Shown here piece after piece: positions 55,274 to 64,000 of a stretch of 64,000 nucleotides of DNA (positions are counted from its first letter, which is position 1; every line of letters starts with the position of its first letter). The stretch is from NCBI RefSeq assembly GCF_002302635.1, contig NZ_CP022387.1, positions 2,294,001 through 2,358,000 of the forward strand, in the 5' to 3' direction. This stretch comes from Capnocytophaga stomatis. Its GTDB lineage: Bacteria > Bacteroidota > Bacteroidia > Flavobacteriales > Flavobacteriaceae. The notes under the pieces were generated by a model. That model was not told where the DNA came from. It did not search any database and worked only from the letters and a program-made list of their open reading frames with translations. The position numbers were made by a program, and so were the translations under genes.

Positions 55274-58123
55274 ATGAAATATAAACTTACTATTGCTCTT
55301 TTTATTGTATGTCAATGGCTTTTTGCTCAGGAATCCTTTAAAACTTCACTGCGAGCAAGCGATGTGGCAACGTTTTTTTTGCAAGGGAAGGAAACATTCC
55401 GCTGGGAATTACCAATTTCACGACACGAAAAACAGGCTTTGCTCTGGCAACAACGTATAACTCCTTTTACCCAAACGGAAAATATCCGTACTTTTGTAGG
55501 GTATGAACAGACTGATTTTAGGGCAGTCATTTCCATTTCTAACGGAAATATTTTCGGAAATGTTTTTACCGAAAAAGGCGAATTGCGTATTGAAACTTCA
55601 AATGATGGCTTCCTAACACTTCATAGAGACGTAGCCCCAGAGTGCGGACTTTGCTGTCAATCCTCTGAAAATGCAAGCCTAACCGCACGTCCTATGGCAT
55701 CGGAAGAAAGTACACAGACGCCCAAAACCATTGTTAAGCCCGTTCCCGATGATAACGTACTGCGTGTGTATCGTTTGGCATTGCCAGTAGCTTATAATTT
55801 CTTCAAGACACAGTTTCAGAGTGATATCCAGCGTGTGAAAGCCTTTTGGGCGACGGCACAGGCGGGGCTTAACGAAATTTATATGCGTGATGTGGGAGTC
55901 CGCTTTGAATTGGTCAATGACGAGCGTCTGATATTGGACACACCTGAAAAGGAAGTATTTAACAATGTAGGTTCAAATTACATTATCAGTGTGGCAACCA
56001 ATGAGATAAATAAGCTCATTGGCAGTACAAGCTATGATATGGGGCTGTTCCTGTCGCAAACTACGGCGACTGCCCACGGACTGGCATACAAATCCTTTGG
56101 ATATTTCAATAAAAATAAGGCTTCGGCAACGGTGGCAAGTACCGATTTGCGTGCCATAGCCCACGAGTTAGGGCATTTGTTCGGAGCTTCGCACGTACAC
56201 GAGCAGGCGAGTAATACCTCTGGCTATTCGCACAAAACCGAAACAGGCTTGGGACAATCAGTAATGGGATACGGAACGCCTCAGAACTTTTTTTCTCTGG
56301 TAAGTCTGGTAGATATGCGTACCGAACTGCTTGGAATTCCCTACTATACCAACACTTATCGAAACAAAACTGCGGGTAAAAAAACGGTAGCTCCCAACTA
56401 CGACAATTTCCCTCTGGGGATAAAAACAGCCTCCCGAGCTCCGAGGCTCAATCCCTCTTCCGTTAAGGAAAGTTATAAAATTCCACCGAGTACTTTCTTT
56501 GCATTTAACATAGGGGCATCTCACCCTGATAAAAACCAACTTTTGTATATGGCACACCCTGCCGACAAGGCTATAAATCGGGTTTCGCGTGCCAAATTCC
56601 ATACGCACAAACCTTCCGAACATTCTCGTATCGCTTTTGAAGAGGTGTATGGCAGTTCGGGCTATTTGGAAACGCCTTTTCATACCGCTGTGGGCAATCG
56701 TTTTACCTTTTTGATAGGCGTAAGTACGGGAAAGGAGGCTCATTTACGCCCTGATGAAGTGGTACGCTATGATACACGTACATCGCAGATAGAAATAGTT
56801 GATGCTAAGCCTTTTCGCATTACTTCGCCTTTGAAGATATTATACAATGGCGGGGAGAAATTTACGCTTCGATGGGAGGCTGACCCTAAGGTTTTCGCAG
56901 GCACACGCGTACGCATAGTGCTTTCTGATGATTTTGGCAAAACATTCAACTATACATTGGCTGAAAATACTGAAAATGATGGGGAATGTGAACTGGTGAT
57001 GCCACATACTTCTTTTGGTTCGGTGGCTTATAAGAACAACACACGGAGAGTACGTGCGGGAGTTATCAAAGTGGAAGTCATTGACCATATTGCGTATGCA
57101 TTATCTGTAATTAATCCGCTTGATAATACGGGACGATTTGCAGGAGGTTTTGAGTTAGACCCCGCTACGGAAATTACCTTTACCGATGTGCCACAAAGCC
57201 GTGTGGTGTTGCCTTTCGAAAGTGAAATACCTTTAAAACACGAGGTAAAGGCGACCACCCAATGCCGAAACAAAGCCATAGAGCTTATATTTGAGGAATA
57301 TATTGATGAAAATACTTCACAATATAGCAAGGTTGTTACCCGCCAATGGACAGCAAAGGACAAATGCGGAAAAGAGTCCTCCTTTGTACAGTTGATTTAT
57401 GTAGAAAAGCAGGAAGAATCTTTTAAAGAAGAGATTGAAGACGATAATCAAGAGGAAGATTCTGACAGTCAAAATAATTCATCGGATGGAGAAAGGGGTA
57501 ACTCCGATAGCCAAAATAATTCATCGGATGGAGAAAGGGGTAACTCCGATAGCCAAAATAATTCATCGGATGGAGAAAGGGGTAACTCCGATAGCCAAAA
57601 TAATTCATCGGACGGAGAAAGAGGTCGCTCTGATAGCCAAAATAATTCATCGGATGGAGAAAGGGGTAACTCCGATAGCCAAAATAATTCATCGGACGGC
57701 GAAAGAGGTAACTCTGACAACCAAAACAATTCATCGGACGGCGAAAGAGGTCGCTCCGACAGCCAAAATTCTTTGCACGATGATAAAAATATTTTTGATA
57801 TTAATCAGCCGAAGTCGGAAAATGTGGAATGGATAGTTTACAACGGAGTTTCTGCTGAGGTAAGCTCGGAAAACTACTTGAAAATTGCCCCTATTGAACG
57901 TTATACGGACTTGTATATCGAAATTTTTAACGAATTGGGACAAAAAGTATTCCAAGCCAAAGACTATCAACGCAAAGGCGGCGTTTTCAGGGGGTATGCC
58001 AACGTGAAAGGCGTAGTAGGTAAGGGCAAACGCTTGCCGTCGGGTACGTATTTTTACGTGTTGAAATATAAAAACCAAGATAAAAAAATGCATCAAAAAT
58101 CGGGATACTTATATGTGAGGTAA
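55274..58123 (+). CDS. Secreted zinc metalloprotease 1 (reprolysin-like), T9SS type B
   Basis: A 949-residue secreted metzincin. Signal peptide MKYKLTIALFIVCQWLFAQ; prodomain with a CGLCC motif (124-128) then TARPMA; catalytic domain with HELGHLFGASH (297-307, three zinc His and Glu298) and Met-turn SVMGY; Ig-like region; HYR-like domain (about 650-720); seven full plus one partial copies of a 14-residue Ser/Asp/Asn-rich repeat (730-839); and a type B sorting domain with YNGVS, IEIFNELGQKVF and LPSGTYFYVL. Expected to be exported by T9SS and surface-bound or released. Paralogue of the next gene; the C-terminal DNA is nearly identical. Confidence 0.9.
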   Translation: MKYKLTIALFIVCQWLFAQESFKTSLRASDVATFFLQGKETFRWELPISRHEKQALLWQQRITPFTQTENIRTFVGYEQTDFRAVISISNGNIFGNVFTEKGELRIETSNDGFLTLHRDVAPECGLCCQSSENASLTARPMASEESTQTPKTIVKPVPDDNVLRVYRLALPVAYNFFKTQFQSDIQRVKAFWATAQAGLNEIYMRDVGVRFELVNDERLILDTPEKEVFNNVGSNYIISVATNEINKLIGSTSYDMGLFLSQTTATAHGLAYKSFGYFNKNKASATVASTDLRAIAHELGHLFGASHVHEQASNTSGYSHKTETGLGQSVMGYGTPQNFFSLVSLVDMRTELLGIPYYTNTYRNKTAGKKTVAPNYDNFPLGIKTASRAPRLNPSSVKESYKIPPSTFFAFNIGASHPDKNQLLYMAHPADKAINRVSRAKFHTHKPSEHSRIAFEEVYGSSGYLETPFHTAVGNRFTFLIGVSTGKEAHLRPDEVVRYDTRTSQIEIVDAKPFRITSPLKILYNGGEKFTLRWEADPKVFAGTRVRIVLSDDFGKTFNYTLAENTENDGECELVMPHTSFGSVAYKNNTRRVRAGVIKVEVIDHIAYALSVINPLDNTGRFAGGFELDPATEITFTDVPQSRVVLPFESEIPLKHEVKATTQCRNKAIELIFEEYIDENTSQYSKVVTRQWTAKDKCGKESSFVQLIYVEKQEESFKEEIEDDNQEEDSDSQNNSSDGERGNSDSQNNSSDGERGNSDSQNNSSDGERGNSDSQNNSSDGERGRSDSQNNSSDGERGNSDSQNNSSDGERGNSDNQNNSSDGERGRSDSQNSLHDDKNIFDINQPKSENVEWIVYNGVSAEVSSENYLKIAPIERYTDLYIEIFNELGQKVFQAKDYQRKGGVFRGYANVKGVVGKGKRLPSGTYFYVLKYKNQDKKMHQKSGYLYVR
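57461..57790 (+). repeat. 42-bp tandem repeat inside metalloprotease 1
   Basis: Seven complete 42-bp units from 57461, 57503, 57545, 57587, 57629, 57671 and 57713, and a degenerate eighth at 57755. Each encodes SDSQNNSSDGERGN or a one-residue variant (N to R at the last position in units 4 and 7; S to N in unit 7). Because 42 is a multiple of three, several other frames are also open across the array. Confidence 0.95.
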
Positions 58124-58141
58124 ATTCACGGTCGTGTTATA

Positions 58142-58225
58142 AAAAGTATGATAAAAGTTCTGATTGTCAGGCTGAGCGTAGTCGAAGCCTGACAGACGCT
58201 CTCTTTTTTAAGACATCATACTTTT
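58142..58225. repeat. Nested inverted repeats between the two metalloproteases
   Basis: The outer arms AAAAGTATGAT (58142-58152) and ATCATACTTTT (58215-58225) enclose an inner hairpin GTCAGGCT (58166-58173) / AGCCTGAC (58186-58193), whose loop contains GAGCGTAGTCGA. The inner part is a near copy of the GGCTTCGACTCCGCTCAGCC element at 17198 and 17367. Likely also ends transcription of metalloprotease 1. Confidence 0.8.
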
Positions 58226-58255
58226 TACATCACCTCCAAATTCACATTTTGTTTA

Positions 58256-61200
58256 ATGAAAAACTATAAATCAATGAGATATAATTTAATTACTATTTTA
58301 TGCTTTTTGTTTTTCCAGCAATTATTTGCACAGGTAAAAACATCGGAGGTTGTTCAACTATTTTCGAAAGGAGGCGAGGTTTCGTGGGAAATTTCAGTTG
58401 ATAACAGCCCAAAACAAACGTTGCTTTGGCAGGAACGCCCCAATTCTATCAAGGGGATAAAAACCTTTGTGTGCTATCAAAATGGCGAGATGATAGGCGT
58501 TTTGTCGGCTGATAATCAAGGAGTTTCGGGGAATTTGAAACTCTTGGGCAAGTCGTACGACATTACTTCGGAAGGCAAAAAAGTTATTGTCGCAGAAGAA
58601 AAAACCGAAAAGGACGGAAAATGTGGCACCTGCTGCGGTGGCGGAGAACATTCGCACACAGCACGCCCTATGGCACGTCCAGAAGGTCAATTGTCAGATA
58701 AAGAAAAGGAAATTCTTAAATTTCACAGCGTTCGCTCGGATGGTGTTTTACGGGAGTACCGCTTGGCGTTACTCATTACAAACAAATATTTTTCGGATAA
58801 ATTTAAAAGTAATGTACAAGAAGTGAAAAAATTCTGGGCAAGTACAGAGGCTTTTCTCAACGAATTATACCACAGAGATGTATCGGTACGATTTGAGATA
58901 GTCAACGATGAAAGACTTATTTACAAAACAGCAAGTACAGACCCATTTCATTACGCCCAAACCGCTCTTTTTATACACAATAACGGAACTACTGAAATTA
59001 ATAAGTTAATATCAGAGAATGATTACGATGTTGGGGTGGTTATTCACCCGCAGGTAGGAACTACACAAGGATTGGGAAGCACAGCAGGAGTTTATGAAAA
59101 ATTCCGTAAAGCCCAGTGTTTTGCTATGGCTGATGGAGCGGTTATTGCTCACGAGATTGGGCATTTGTTCGGTACGCTTCACACATTTACCAATGGAGGA
59201 AGCCAGACGTATTATTCCGAACCCAGTTTTGGGATGTCGGTAATGGGATATAATTCTCGTTCTTATCGTGATTATTTTTCATTGGTAAGTATCGCCGTTA
59301 TACGGGAAAAGTTAGCAAAGATAGGGTATTATACCGATAAAAATCGTACGCAGTTGGTGTCGGGTGAGTGGAATTCAAACATTACCAATATTCCTTACGG
59401 GATTAAGCTCAATAATACGGCTCCAATCATCAACACGGCAAAAATTAAAAAAGAATATACGTTGCCACAAAACACGTTTTTTCAGTTTTATATTCCGGCA
59501 CAGGATGCGGAGCAACAAAAACTGTACTACTACGCTCATCAAGTAGGCGGGTATGGTTTTCCGTATTTTACCGATGGTTCGGCAAAGTTTTTAGCTTTAA
59601 AATCCACGCAAACGGGTAGAGTTTCTTTTGAGAGAAGCTACTACCGAAAAGATTTGTACGAAATAGAAAATTCTTCTCCGACTGCTACGGGTACGTATCA
59701 TTTTTGGTTGGCGGTAAACGATGCCAATACGTCGGATAAAAATCACGGGGTTTATTACGACCAAGCATACACCAAAGTGAATATCGTAGCGGGAACCCCT
59801 TTTAAAATGACCAGCGGATATAAACAGAAGTATAATGCGGGTGAAAAGGTTACGTTTAAATGGAATGTAGATGCTAATATTTTTGGAGGAGACAGCAAAG
59901 TACGTATTTTAATGTCAGACGATTTTGGTGAAACCTATAAATATACGCTTTTGGCTTCTGCCCCTAACAACGGAACGGCAGAGGTAACCATTCCACATAT
60001 TTCGTTGGGAAGGAAAACCCAATTTGGGAGTACCACTTCTGGTTTAGGAATTATTAAAATTGAAGTAATTGACCATATTGCCCACGATATAACGAATAAC
60101 AACCCTAATAATGGAGGTTTTGAAATTCAGGCTTCGGCAATTACGTTTCAAAACACGCCCGAGCCTACCATTGAGGTAAAAAAAGGACAAGTGCCTGAAA
60201 AAGCCAATGTTATGGCGGTTTCTACCTGTGGAGGCGGTTCGCAGTCCATAACGCCCACTTATAAAGAAGAAGAAACCGACACGCTCATCATCCGTACTTG
60301 GACGGCTACGGACAGCTGTAATAATACGGCAGTTTTTATACAATATATTTATATTCAGGAAGATACAACCTCGCCAACTCCGCAGCTGAGTTTTGCCAAC
60401 TTCCCTGCTAATGTGAATTTACCTTGCACAAGTGCCAAACCCCAAGCGGAAACCAAGCTACAAATTTCGGGTTGTGAGGGAACTACTGAAATTTCGGTAA
60501 CCCATACCGACACCGAAACAGGCAATTGCAAAACAGGTAAAACCATCGAACGTACTTATACGGCTTCGGCTTGTGGGCAAACCATTTCACAAAAACAGAC
60601 CATTACCATTGCGGGGGACAATGAAGCTCCTATTTTTTCGGGTATGCTTCCACAAGATGTTTCTGTTGAAGAAGGAAAAATTCCCCTTCAAACCGACATT
60701 CTGGCAACCGACAATTGCACACAATCGCTTCAAATGGTTAAAAGCAGTGAAGAAATCATTGAAAACGGACAAAAAATCATCATTTATCGGTGGACAGCTA
60801 CCGATATCTGTGGAAATCAAGCCGAATATGTGCAAAGAATAACTGTTTTACCAAAAAATACAGGTGAAGGAAACAATCCTCCCAATGAAGGAGGCAATAA
60901 TCAAAGCGGAGGAAACAATTCTCCAAATGGAGGAGGCAATAATCAAGGTGGGGGAAACAGCTCTTCCAATGAAGATATTATCGTATATAACGGCGTTTCT
61001 ACCGAAAATACTTCTGAGAATTATTTGAAAATAGAACCCATTGAGCGTTATACGGATTTGCATATCGAAATTTTTAACGAATTGGGTCAGAAAGTATTCC
61101 AAGCCAAAGATTACCAACGCAAAGGCGGTGTTTTCAGGGGCTATGCCAACGTGAAAGGTGTGGTAGGCAAAGGCAAACGCTTGCCATCAGGTACGTATTT

Positions 61201-61270
61201 TTACATATTGGAATACAAGGACACAACAGGAAAAGAACATACTAAAAAAGGATATTTGTATGTAAGGTAA
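58256..61270 (+). CDS. Secreted zinc metalloprotease 2 (reprolysin-like), T9SS type B
   Basis: A 1004-residue paralogue of metalloprotease 1. Signal peptide (from MKNYKSMRYNLITILCF to LFAQ; a second ATG at 58274 is also possible); prodomain with CGTCC (123-127) and TARPMA; catalytic HEIGHLFGTLH (299-309) and Met-turn SVMGY; Ig-like region; two HYR-like modules (about 640-700 and 790-870); a Gly/Asn-rich linker (NNQSGGNNSPNGGGNNQGGG) in the place of the 14-residue repeats; and a type B sorting domain nearly the same as that of metalloprotease 1. Expected T9SS substrate. Target proteins unknown. Confidence 0.9.
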   Translation: MKNYKSMRYNLITILCFLFFQQLFAQVKTSEVVQLFSKGGEVSWEISVDNSPKQTLLWQERPNSIKGIKTFVCYQNGEMIGVLSADNQGVSGNLKLLGKSYDITSEGKKVIVAEEKTEKDGKCGTCCGGGEHSHTARPMARPEGQLSDKEKEILKFHSVRSDGVLREYRLALLITNKYFSDKFKSNVQEVKKFWASTEAFLNELYHRDVSVRFEIVNDERLIYKTASTDPFHYAQTALFIHNNGTTEINKLISENDYDVGVVIHPQVGTTQGLGSTAGVYEKFRKAQCFAMADGAVIAHEIGHLFGTLHTFTNGGSQTYYSEPSFGMSVMGYNSRSYRDYFSLVSIAVIREKLAKIGYYTDKNRTQLVSGEWNSNITNIPYGIKLNNTAPIINTAKIKKEYTLPQNTFFQFYIPAQDAEQQKLYYYAHQVGGYGFPYFTDGSAKFLALKSTQTGRVSFERSYYRKDLYEIENSSPTATGTYHFWLAVNDANTSDKNHGVYYDQAYTKVNIVAGTPFKMTSGYKQKYNAGEKVTFKWNVDANIFGGDSKVRILMSDDFGETYKYTLLASAPNNGTAEVTIPHISLGRKTQFGSTTSGLGIIKIEVIDHIAHDITNNNPNNGGFEIQASAITFQNTPEPTIEVKKGQVPEKANVMAVSTCGGGSQSITPTYKEEETDTLIIRTWTATDSCNNTAVFIQYIYIQEDTTSPTPQLSFANFPANVNLPCTSAKPQAETKLQISGCEGTTEISVTHTDTETGNCKTGKTIERTYTASACGQTISQKQTITIAGDNEAPIFSGMLPQDVSVEEGKIPLQTDILATDNCTQSLQMVKSSEEIIENGQKIIIYRWTATDICGNQAEYVQRITVLPKNTGEGNNPPNEGGNNQSGGNNSPNGGGNNQGGGNSSSNEDIIVYNGVSTENTSENYLKIEPIERYTDLHIEIFNELGQKVFQAKDYQRKGGVFRGYANVKGVVGKGKRLPSGTYFYILEYKDTTGKEHTKKGYLYVR

Positions 61271-61276
61271 TATTCG

Positions 61277-61302
61277 GAGGCATCATAATTTTATGATGCC
61301 TC
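61277..61302 (+). terminator. Hairpin after metalloprotease 2
   Basis: A 12-bp perfect stem (GAGGCATCATAA at 61277-61288, TTATGATGCCTC at 61291-61302). It lacks a T run, so termination is less certain. Confidence 0.55.
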
Positions 61303-61328
61303 TGTTACTTAAAAACGGAAAAACATTT

Positions 61329-61336
61329 TATCTTTG
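61329..61336 (+). promoter_or_regulatory. -7 promoter box for M1 peptidase
   Basis: TATCTTTG matches TAnnTTTG and is followed by CAC, 18 bases before the ATG. Confidence 0.55.
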
Positions 61337-61354
61337 CACAAACAATAATATCGT

Positions 61355-63814
61355 ATGAAATATATATTTTTAGCACTTATTTTACTGGGGTTTTCGCGGG
61401 GTTTGGCTCAGAGTGAAACTTCGGGCAGGGAAATTTACCGAGCCACTCCCGAGATGAAAACCCAATTAAAACACACCAAACTCAAAGTCTCGTTTAATTT
61501 TGAAAATCAAACCCTTGACGGAGAGGAATGGCTCACGGCATCGCCTTTTTTCTATGAGTCGGACAGCCTGATTTTAGACGCCAAAGCGATGATTATCCAC
61601 GAAGTAAAAATGGAAAACAAACCGCTTGCCTATCTGTATAAAGACGATTTTTTAAGAATAAAATTGGATAAAATCTACCGAAAAGGAGAAAATTACACGG
61701 TTTACATCAAGTACACGGCACAGCCCGAGAAGGTTACCAACAAAGGAAGCCAAGCCATCAATGATGCCAAGGGCTTGTACTTTATCAATCCGAAAGGCGA
61801 ACTTCCCGACGTTCCCACACAGGTTTGGACGCAAGGTGAAACAGAATCCTCATCGTGTTGGTTTCCAACTCTCGACAAGCCCAATCAGAAAACCACTCAG
61901 GAAATTTATATGACCGTTCCCGATAAGTTCGTTACGCTTTCCAACGGGATTTTAAAATCTTCCGAAAAGAAAACCAACAATTTACGCACCGATTATTGGG
62001 TAATGGACAAACCGCACGCTCCGTACCTGTTTTTTATGGGAGTGGGCGATTTTGCCGTAGTGAAGGATACGCCTTGGAGAGGCAAAGTCGCTGTGGATTA
62101 TTACGTTGAGAAAGAATACGAAAAGGTTGCCAAGCAAATTTTTGGTCATACCGCTGAAATGATTGAATTTTTTTCCAAAAAGTTTGGTTATGATTTTCCT
62201 TGGCAGAAGTATGCCCAGATGGTAGTACGTGATTTTGTTGCCGGAGCGATGGAAAATACTACCGCTGTAAGTCACGGAGAATCAGCACACCAAACCTCCG
62301 ATGTGTTGGCGGACAACAATTATTGGGAAGCCGTTATTGCTCACGAAATGGGACATCATTGGTTTGGAAATTTGGTAACGACCGAAAGTTGGGCAAATCT
62401 TACTATCAACGAATCGTTTGCCAACTATTCCGAATATTTGTGGTATGAATACAAATACGGAAAGGATGTCGCTGACCATCATCTTGCTAAGTCTGTGAAT
62501 CAGTACCACCATCGTCCGGGCGATTTTGTGAAAGATTTGGTTCGATTTGGATACGACGATAAGGAAGATATGTTCGATTTGGTGTCGTACAATAAAGGTG
62601 GAGGTATTTTGCATATGCTTCGCGATTATTTGGGCGATGAGGCTTTCTTTCAGGGAATTACGGACTTTTTAAACACTCACGAATTTGGCACGGGCGAGGC
62701 TCATCAATTGCGAATTTCCTTTGAAAAAATCAGCGGAAAAGACCTGAATTGGTTCTTCAATCAGTGGTTCTTCGGAAATGGAAATCCTGAGGTTCGGGTG
62801 GAAAAAAGTTATGATGCCAGTGCTAAACAGATACATTTGAAAATCGTTCAACGTCAGGAAGGAGCAGGTTTTTTTGAGTTTCCGTTGGAAGTTGATGTGT
62901 ATCAAAATGGAAAATATGAACGTCATCAGGTTTGGGTAAAGGCTCGTAAGGAAAATGAGTTTGTATTTTCAGCAGAAAAATCGCCTAATTTGGTGAATAT
63001 CAATCCAAGAGGTGTAATTTTGATGAAAGAAGACAGTTATAAAAATGCAGAAGAATATGCCTTTCAGTATCAGCACGCAAAAGATTTTAAGAGTCGTTCG
63101 CAAGCCATCGGATTTGCTGATTATAAGCAAGATAACCAAATACTTTTAATGGCGATAAAAGACCCTTATTTTCAACTTCGTATTGAGGCTTTAAATGCTT
63201 TGGCAGGACAAAAACTGACCTCAAAAGCACTTTCTGAAATTGAGAAAATCGCCAAAAACGACCCCAAAAATCTGGCAAAATCTGCTGCAATGTGGACACT
63301 TGCCGCTACAAAAAGTAAGAAATATTTGCCTATTTTTGAGAAGTCATTATCGATTCATTCCGCTTCGGTGAAAAACGCAGCTCTAAACGGAATTGCCACT
63401 ACCGACGCCAAACGTGCAAAACGATTTTTGGAATATTCTAATCCTGAGGATTTTACTTCTGACCAATTGGTGAGTTTGGCATCGGTAATTGTGGATAACA
63501 AAATGGAAAAATATTTGGAAAGCGTATTGCCAAACTTTGTGTATTATCCTTTTTTACAGCAAGATAGCCCCGAAAGAGCAAAAACATTCGAGAAAGGATA
63601 TCTGTGGGCAATGCAATTGGATAACACAAAATTGGTAGAAGCCGTAGCAGAATCCTTAAAGCAAATTGCTCCGTATTCCGAGAAAAATTCAGAAGGTAAC
63701 AAGCTCATCATCAATATTTTGGACAAGGCACTTTCTGTTAAAAAAACATTGAAAAATTCACCATCCGTACAACAACAGATTAATTTATTGGAAGAAGTTA
63801 AAGCATTGTTTTAG
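61355..63814 (+). CDS. Secreted M1 family aminopeptidase
   Basis: An 819-residue zinc aminopeptidase with signal peptide MKYIFLALILLGFSRGLAQ, so it acts in the periplasm or at the surface. An N-terminal beta domain precedes the catalytic domain with the exopeptidase motif GAMEN, then HEMGHHWFGN with His330, Glu331 and His334, and the third zinc ligand Glu353 in NESFAN. The C-terminal half is helical HEAT-like repeats (about 570-815) as in the cold-active/LTA4 hydrolase branch. Likely trims peptides released by the neighbouring metalloproteases (inference). Monocistronic. Confidence 0.94.
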   Translation: MKYIFLALILLGFSRGLAQSETSGREIYRATPEMKTQLKHTKLKVSFNFENQTLDGEEWLTASPFFYESDSLILDAKAMIIHEVKMENKPLAYLYKDDFLRIKLDKIYRKGENYTVYIKYTAQPEKVTNKGSQAINDAKGLYFINPKGELPDVPTQVWTQGETESSSCWFPTLDKPNQKTTQEIYMTVPDKFVTLSNGILKSSEKKTNNLRTDYWVMDKPHAPYLFFMGVGDFAVVKDTPWRGKVAVDYYVEKEYEKVAKQIFGHTAEMIEFFSKKFGYDFPWQKYAQMVVRDFVAGAMENTTAVSHGESAHQTSDVLADNNYWEAVIAHEMGHHWFGNLVTTESWANLTINESFANYSEYLWYEYKYGKDVADHHLAKSVNQYHHRPGDFVKDLVRFGYDDKEDMFDLVSYNKGGGILHMLRDYLGDEAFFQGITDFLNTHEFGTGEAHQLRISFEKISGKDLNWFFNQWFFGNGNPEVRVEKSYDASAKQIHLKIVQRQEGAGFFEFPLEVDVYQNGKYERHQVWVKARKENEFVFSAEKSPNLVNINPRGVILMKEDSYKNAEEYAFQYQHAKDFKSRSQAIGFADYKQDNQILLMAIKDPYFQLRIEALNALAGQKLTSKALSEIEKIAKNDPKNLAKSAAMWTLAATKSKKYLPIFEKSLSIHSASVKNAALNGIATTDAKRAKRFLEYSNPEDFTSDQLVSLASVIVDNKMEKYLESVLPNFVYYPFLQQDSPERAKTFEKGYLWAMQLDNTKLVEAVAESLKQIAPYSEKNSEGNKLIINILDKALSVKKTLKNSPSVQQQINLLEEVKALF

Positions 63815-63835
63815 AGAGCAAAGAAAATGAAAAAA

Positions 63836-63863
63836 TAGGCTGGAATTTTATATTTCCAGCCTA
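63836..63863. terminator. Bidirectional terminator after M1 peptidase
   Basis: A 10-bp stem (TAGGCTGGAA at 63836-63845, TTCCAGCCTA at 63854-63863) between convergent genes. Confidence 0.8.
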
Positions 63864-63875
63864 AAATGAACGATT

Positions 63876-64000
63876 TTATTTTGTAGCTTCATAGAGTAAT
63901 TCAGCGATGTCTAAAACTTCTATAGAACCTTCTTTTTCTTTGAATTTGATTCCGTCTGTGAGCATAGTATTGCAAAACGGACAAGCCGTAGCTATAATGT
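63876..64000 (-). CDS. Fe-S cluster-binding (CCG-domain) protein, only C-terminus in window
   Basis: The last 41 codons of a minus-strand gene whose start lies right of the window. The visible protein includes TACPFCNTMLTDGIK, the C-terminal Cys-rich CCG motif (CPFC) of heterodisulfide-reductase-like and glycolate-oxidase-like (Fe-S)-binding proteins, and ends IAELLYEATK before the stop at 63876. Such proteins shuttle electrons in respiration or lactate and glycolate oxidation; the partners cannot be seen. Confidence 0.75.
   Translation of the reverse strand, partial: IIATACPFCNTMLTDGIKFKEKEGSIEVLDIAELLYEATK

Noticed and set aside
57423-57836. Long ORFs in three other frames over the protease repeat
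   Set aside because: They arise because the 42-bp unit is a multiple of three with no stop in those frames; the true frame joins a signal peptide, catalytic domain and sorting domain.

Overview
The window is chromosomal DNA of an AT-rich member of the Bacteroidetes, family Flavobacteriaceae. Capnocytophaga is a plausible genus, but this is inferred from gene content and style and not proven. The signs are many Bacteroidetes-type promoters (TTTG, about 19 bases, TAnnTTTG), a SusC/SusD pair, three proteins ending in type IX secretion (T9SS) type B sorting domains, one of them a 3997-residue adhesin with SprB-like repeats, RprX/RprY-like regulators, and families largely confined to this phylum (DUF6913, DUF6261, DUF4300). 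No rRNA, tRNA, insertion sequence, prophage or CRISPR array was seen.

Layout. 0-5 kb: the end of a metallophosphoesterase gene, the dapA/DUF6913 operon, a 5'-nucleotidase split over two genes in swapped domain order, a lipocalin-like lipoprotein and an NTP pyrophosphohydrolase. 5-16 kb: a DUF6261 gene, a small porin-like protein preceded by an overlapping 34-codon ORF, then housekeeping genes gcvP, gyrB, a phosphopantetheinyl transferase, pdhB, smpB and a uracil-DNA-glycosylase-like gene. 15.8-18.8 kb: a repeat-rich accessory patch with palindromes, a 166-bp duplication, five hairpins spaced exactly 41 bp apart, a second DUF6261 gene and an AT-rich orphan gene with two CxxC motifs. 18.9-24.2 kb: valS, which carries an in-frame copy of the local palindromic repeat, a DUF1573 gene, an Smr-domain gene, a small membrane protein and pncB. 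24.6-36.6 kb: the giant surface adhesin as a single transcription unit. 36.7-49.2 kb: an oligopeptidase B-like lipoprotein, a YbbR protein with coaE, a two-component system, an EamA transporter, nrdB and several envelope proteins. 49.4-64 kb: SusC/SusD, a DUF4300 lipoprotein, two paralogous secreted zinc metalloproteases with type B sorting domains, an M1 aminopeptidase and the end of an Fe-S protein gene.

How the genes fit together. Most of the core metabolic and information genes stand alone or in short operons bounded by strong hairpin terminators. The right third is dominated by cell-surface and secreted proteins: TonB-dependent uptake, T9SS-exported proteases and periplasmic or surface peptidases. 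This suits a protein-degrading, host- or surface-associated organism. Several translation starts (valS, gcvP, the phosphopantetheinyl transferase, one DUF6261 gene and the first metalloprotease) are settled by a -7 promoter box that lies downstream of, or on top of, the longest possible start.
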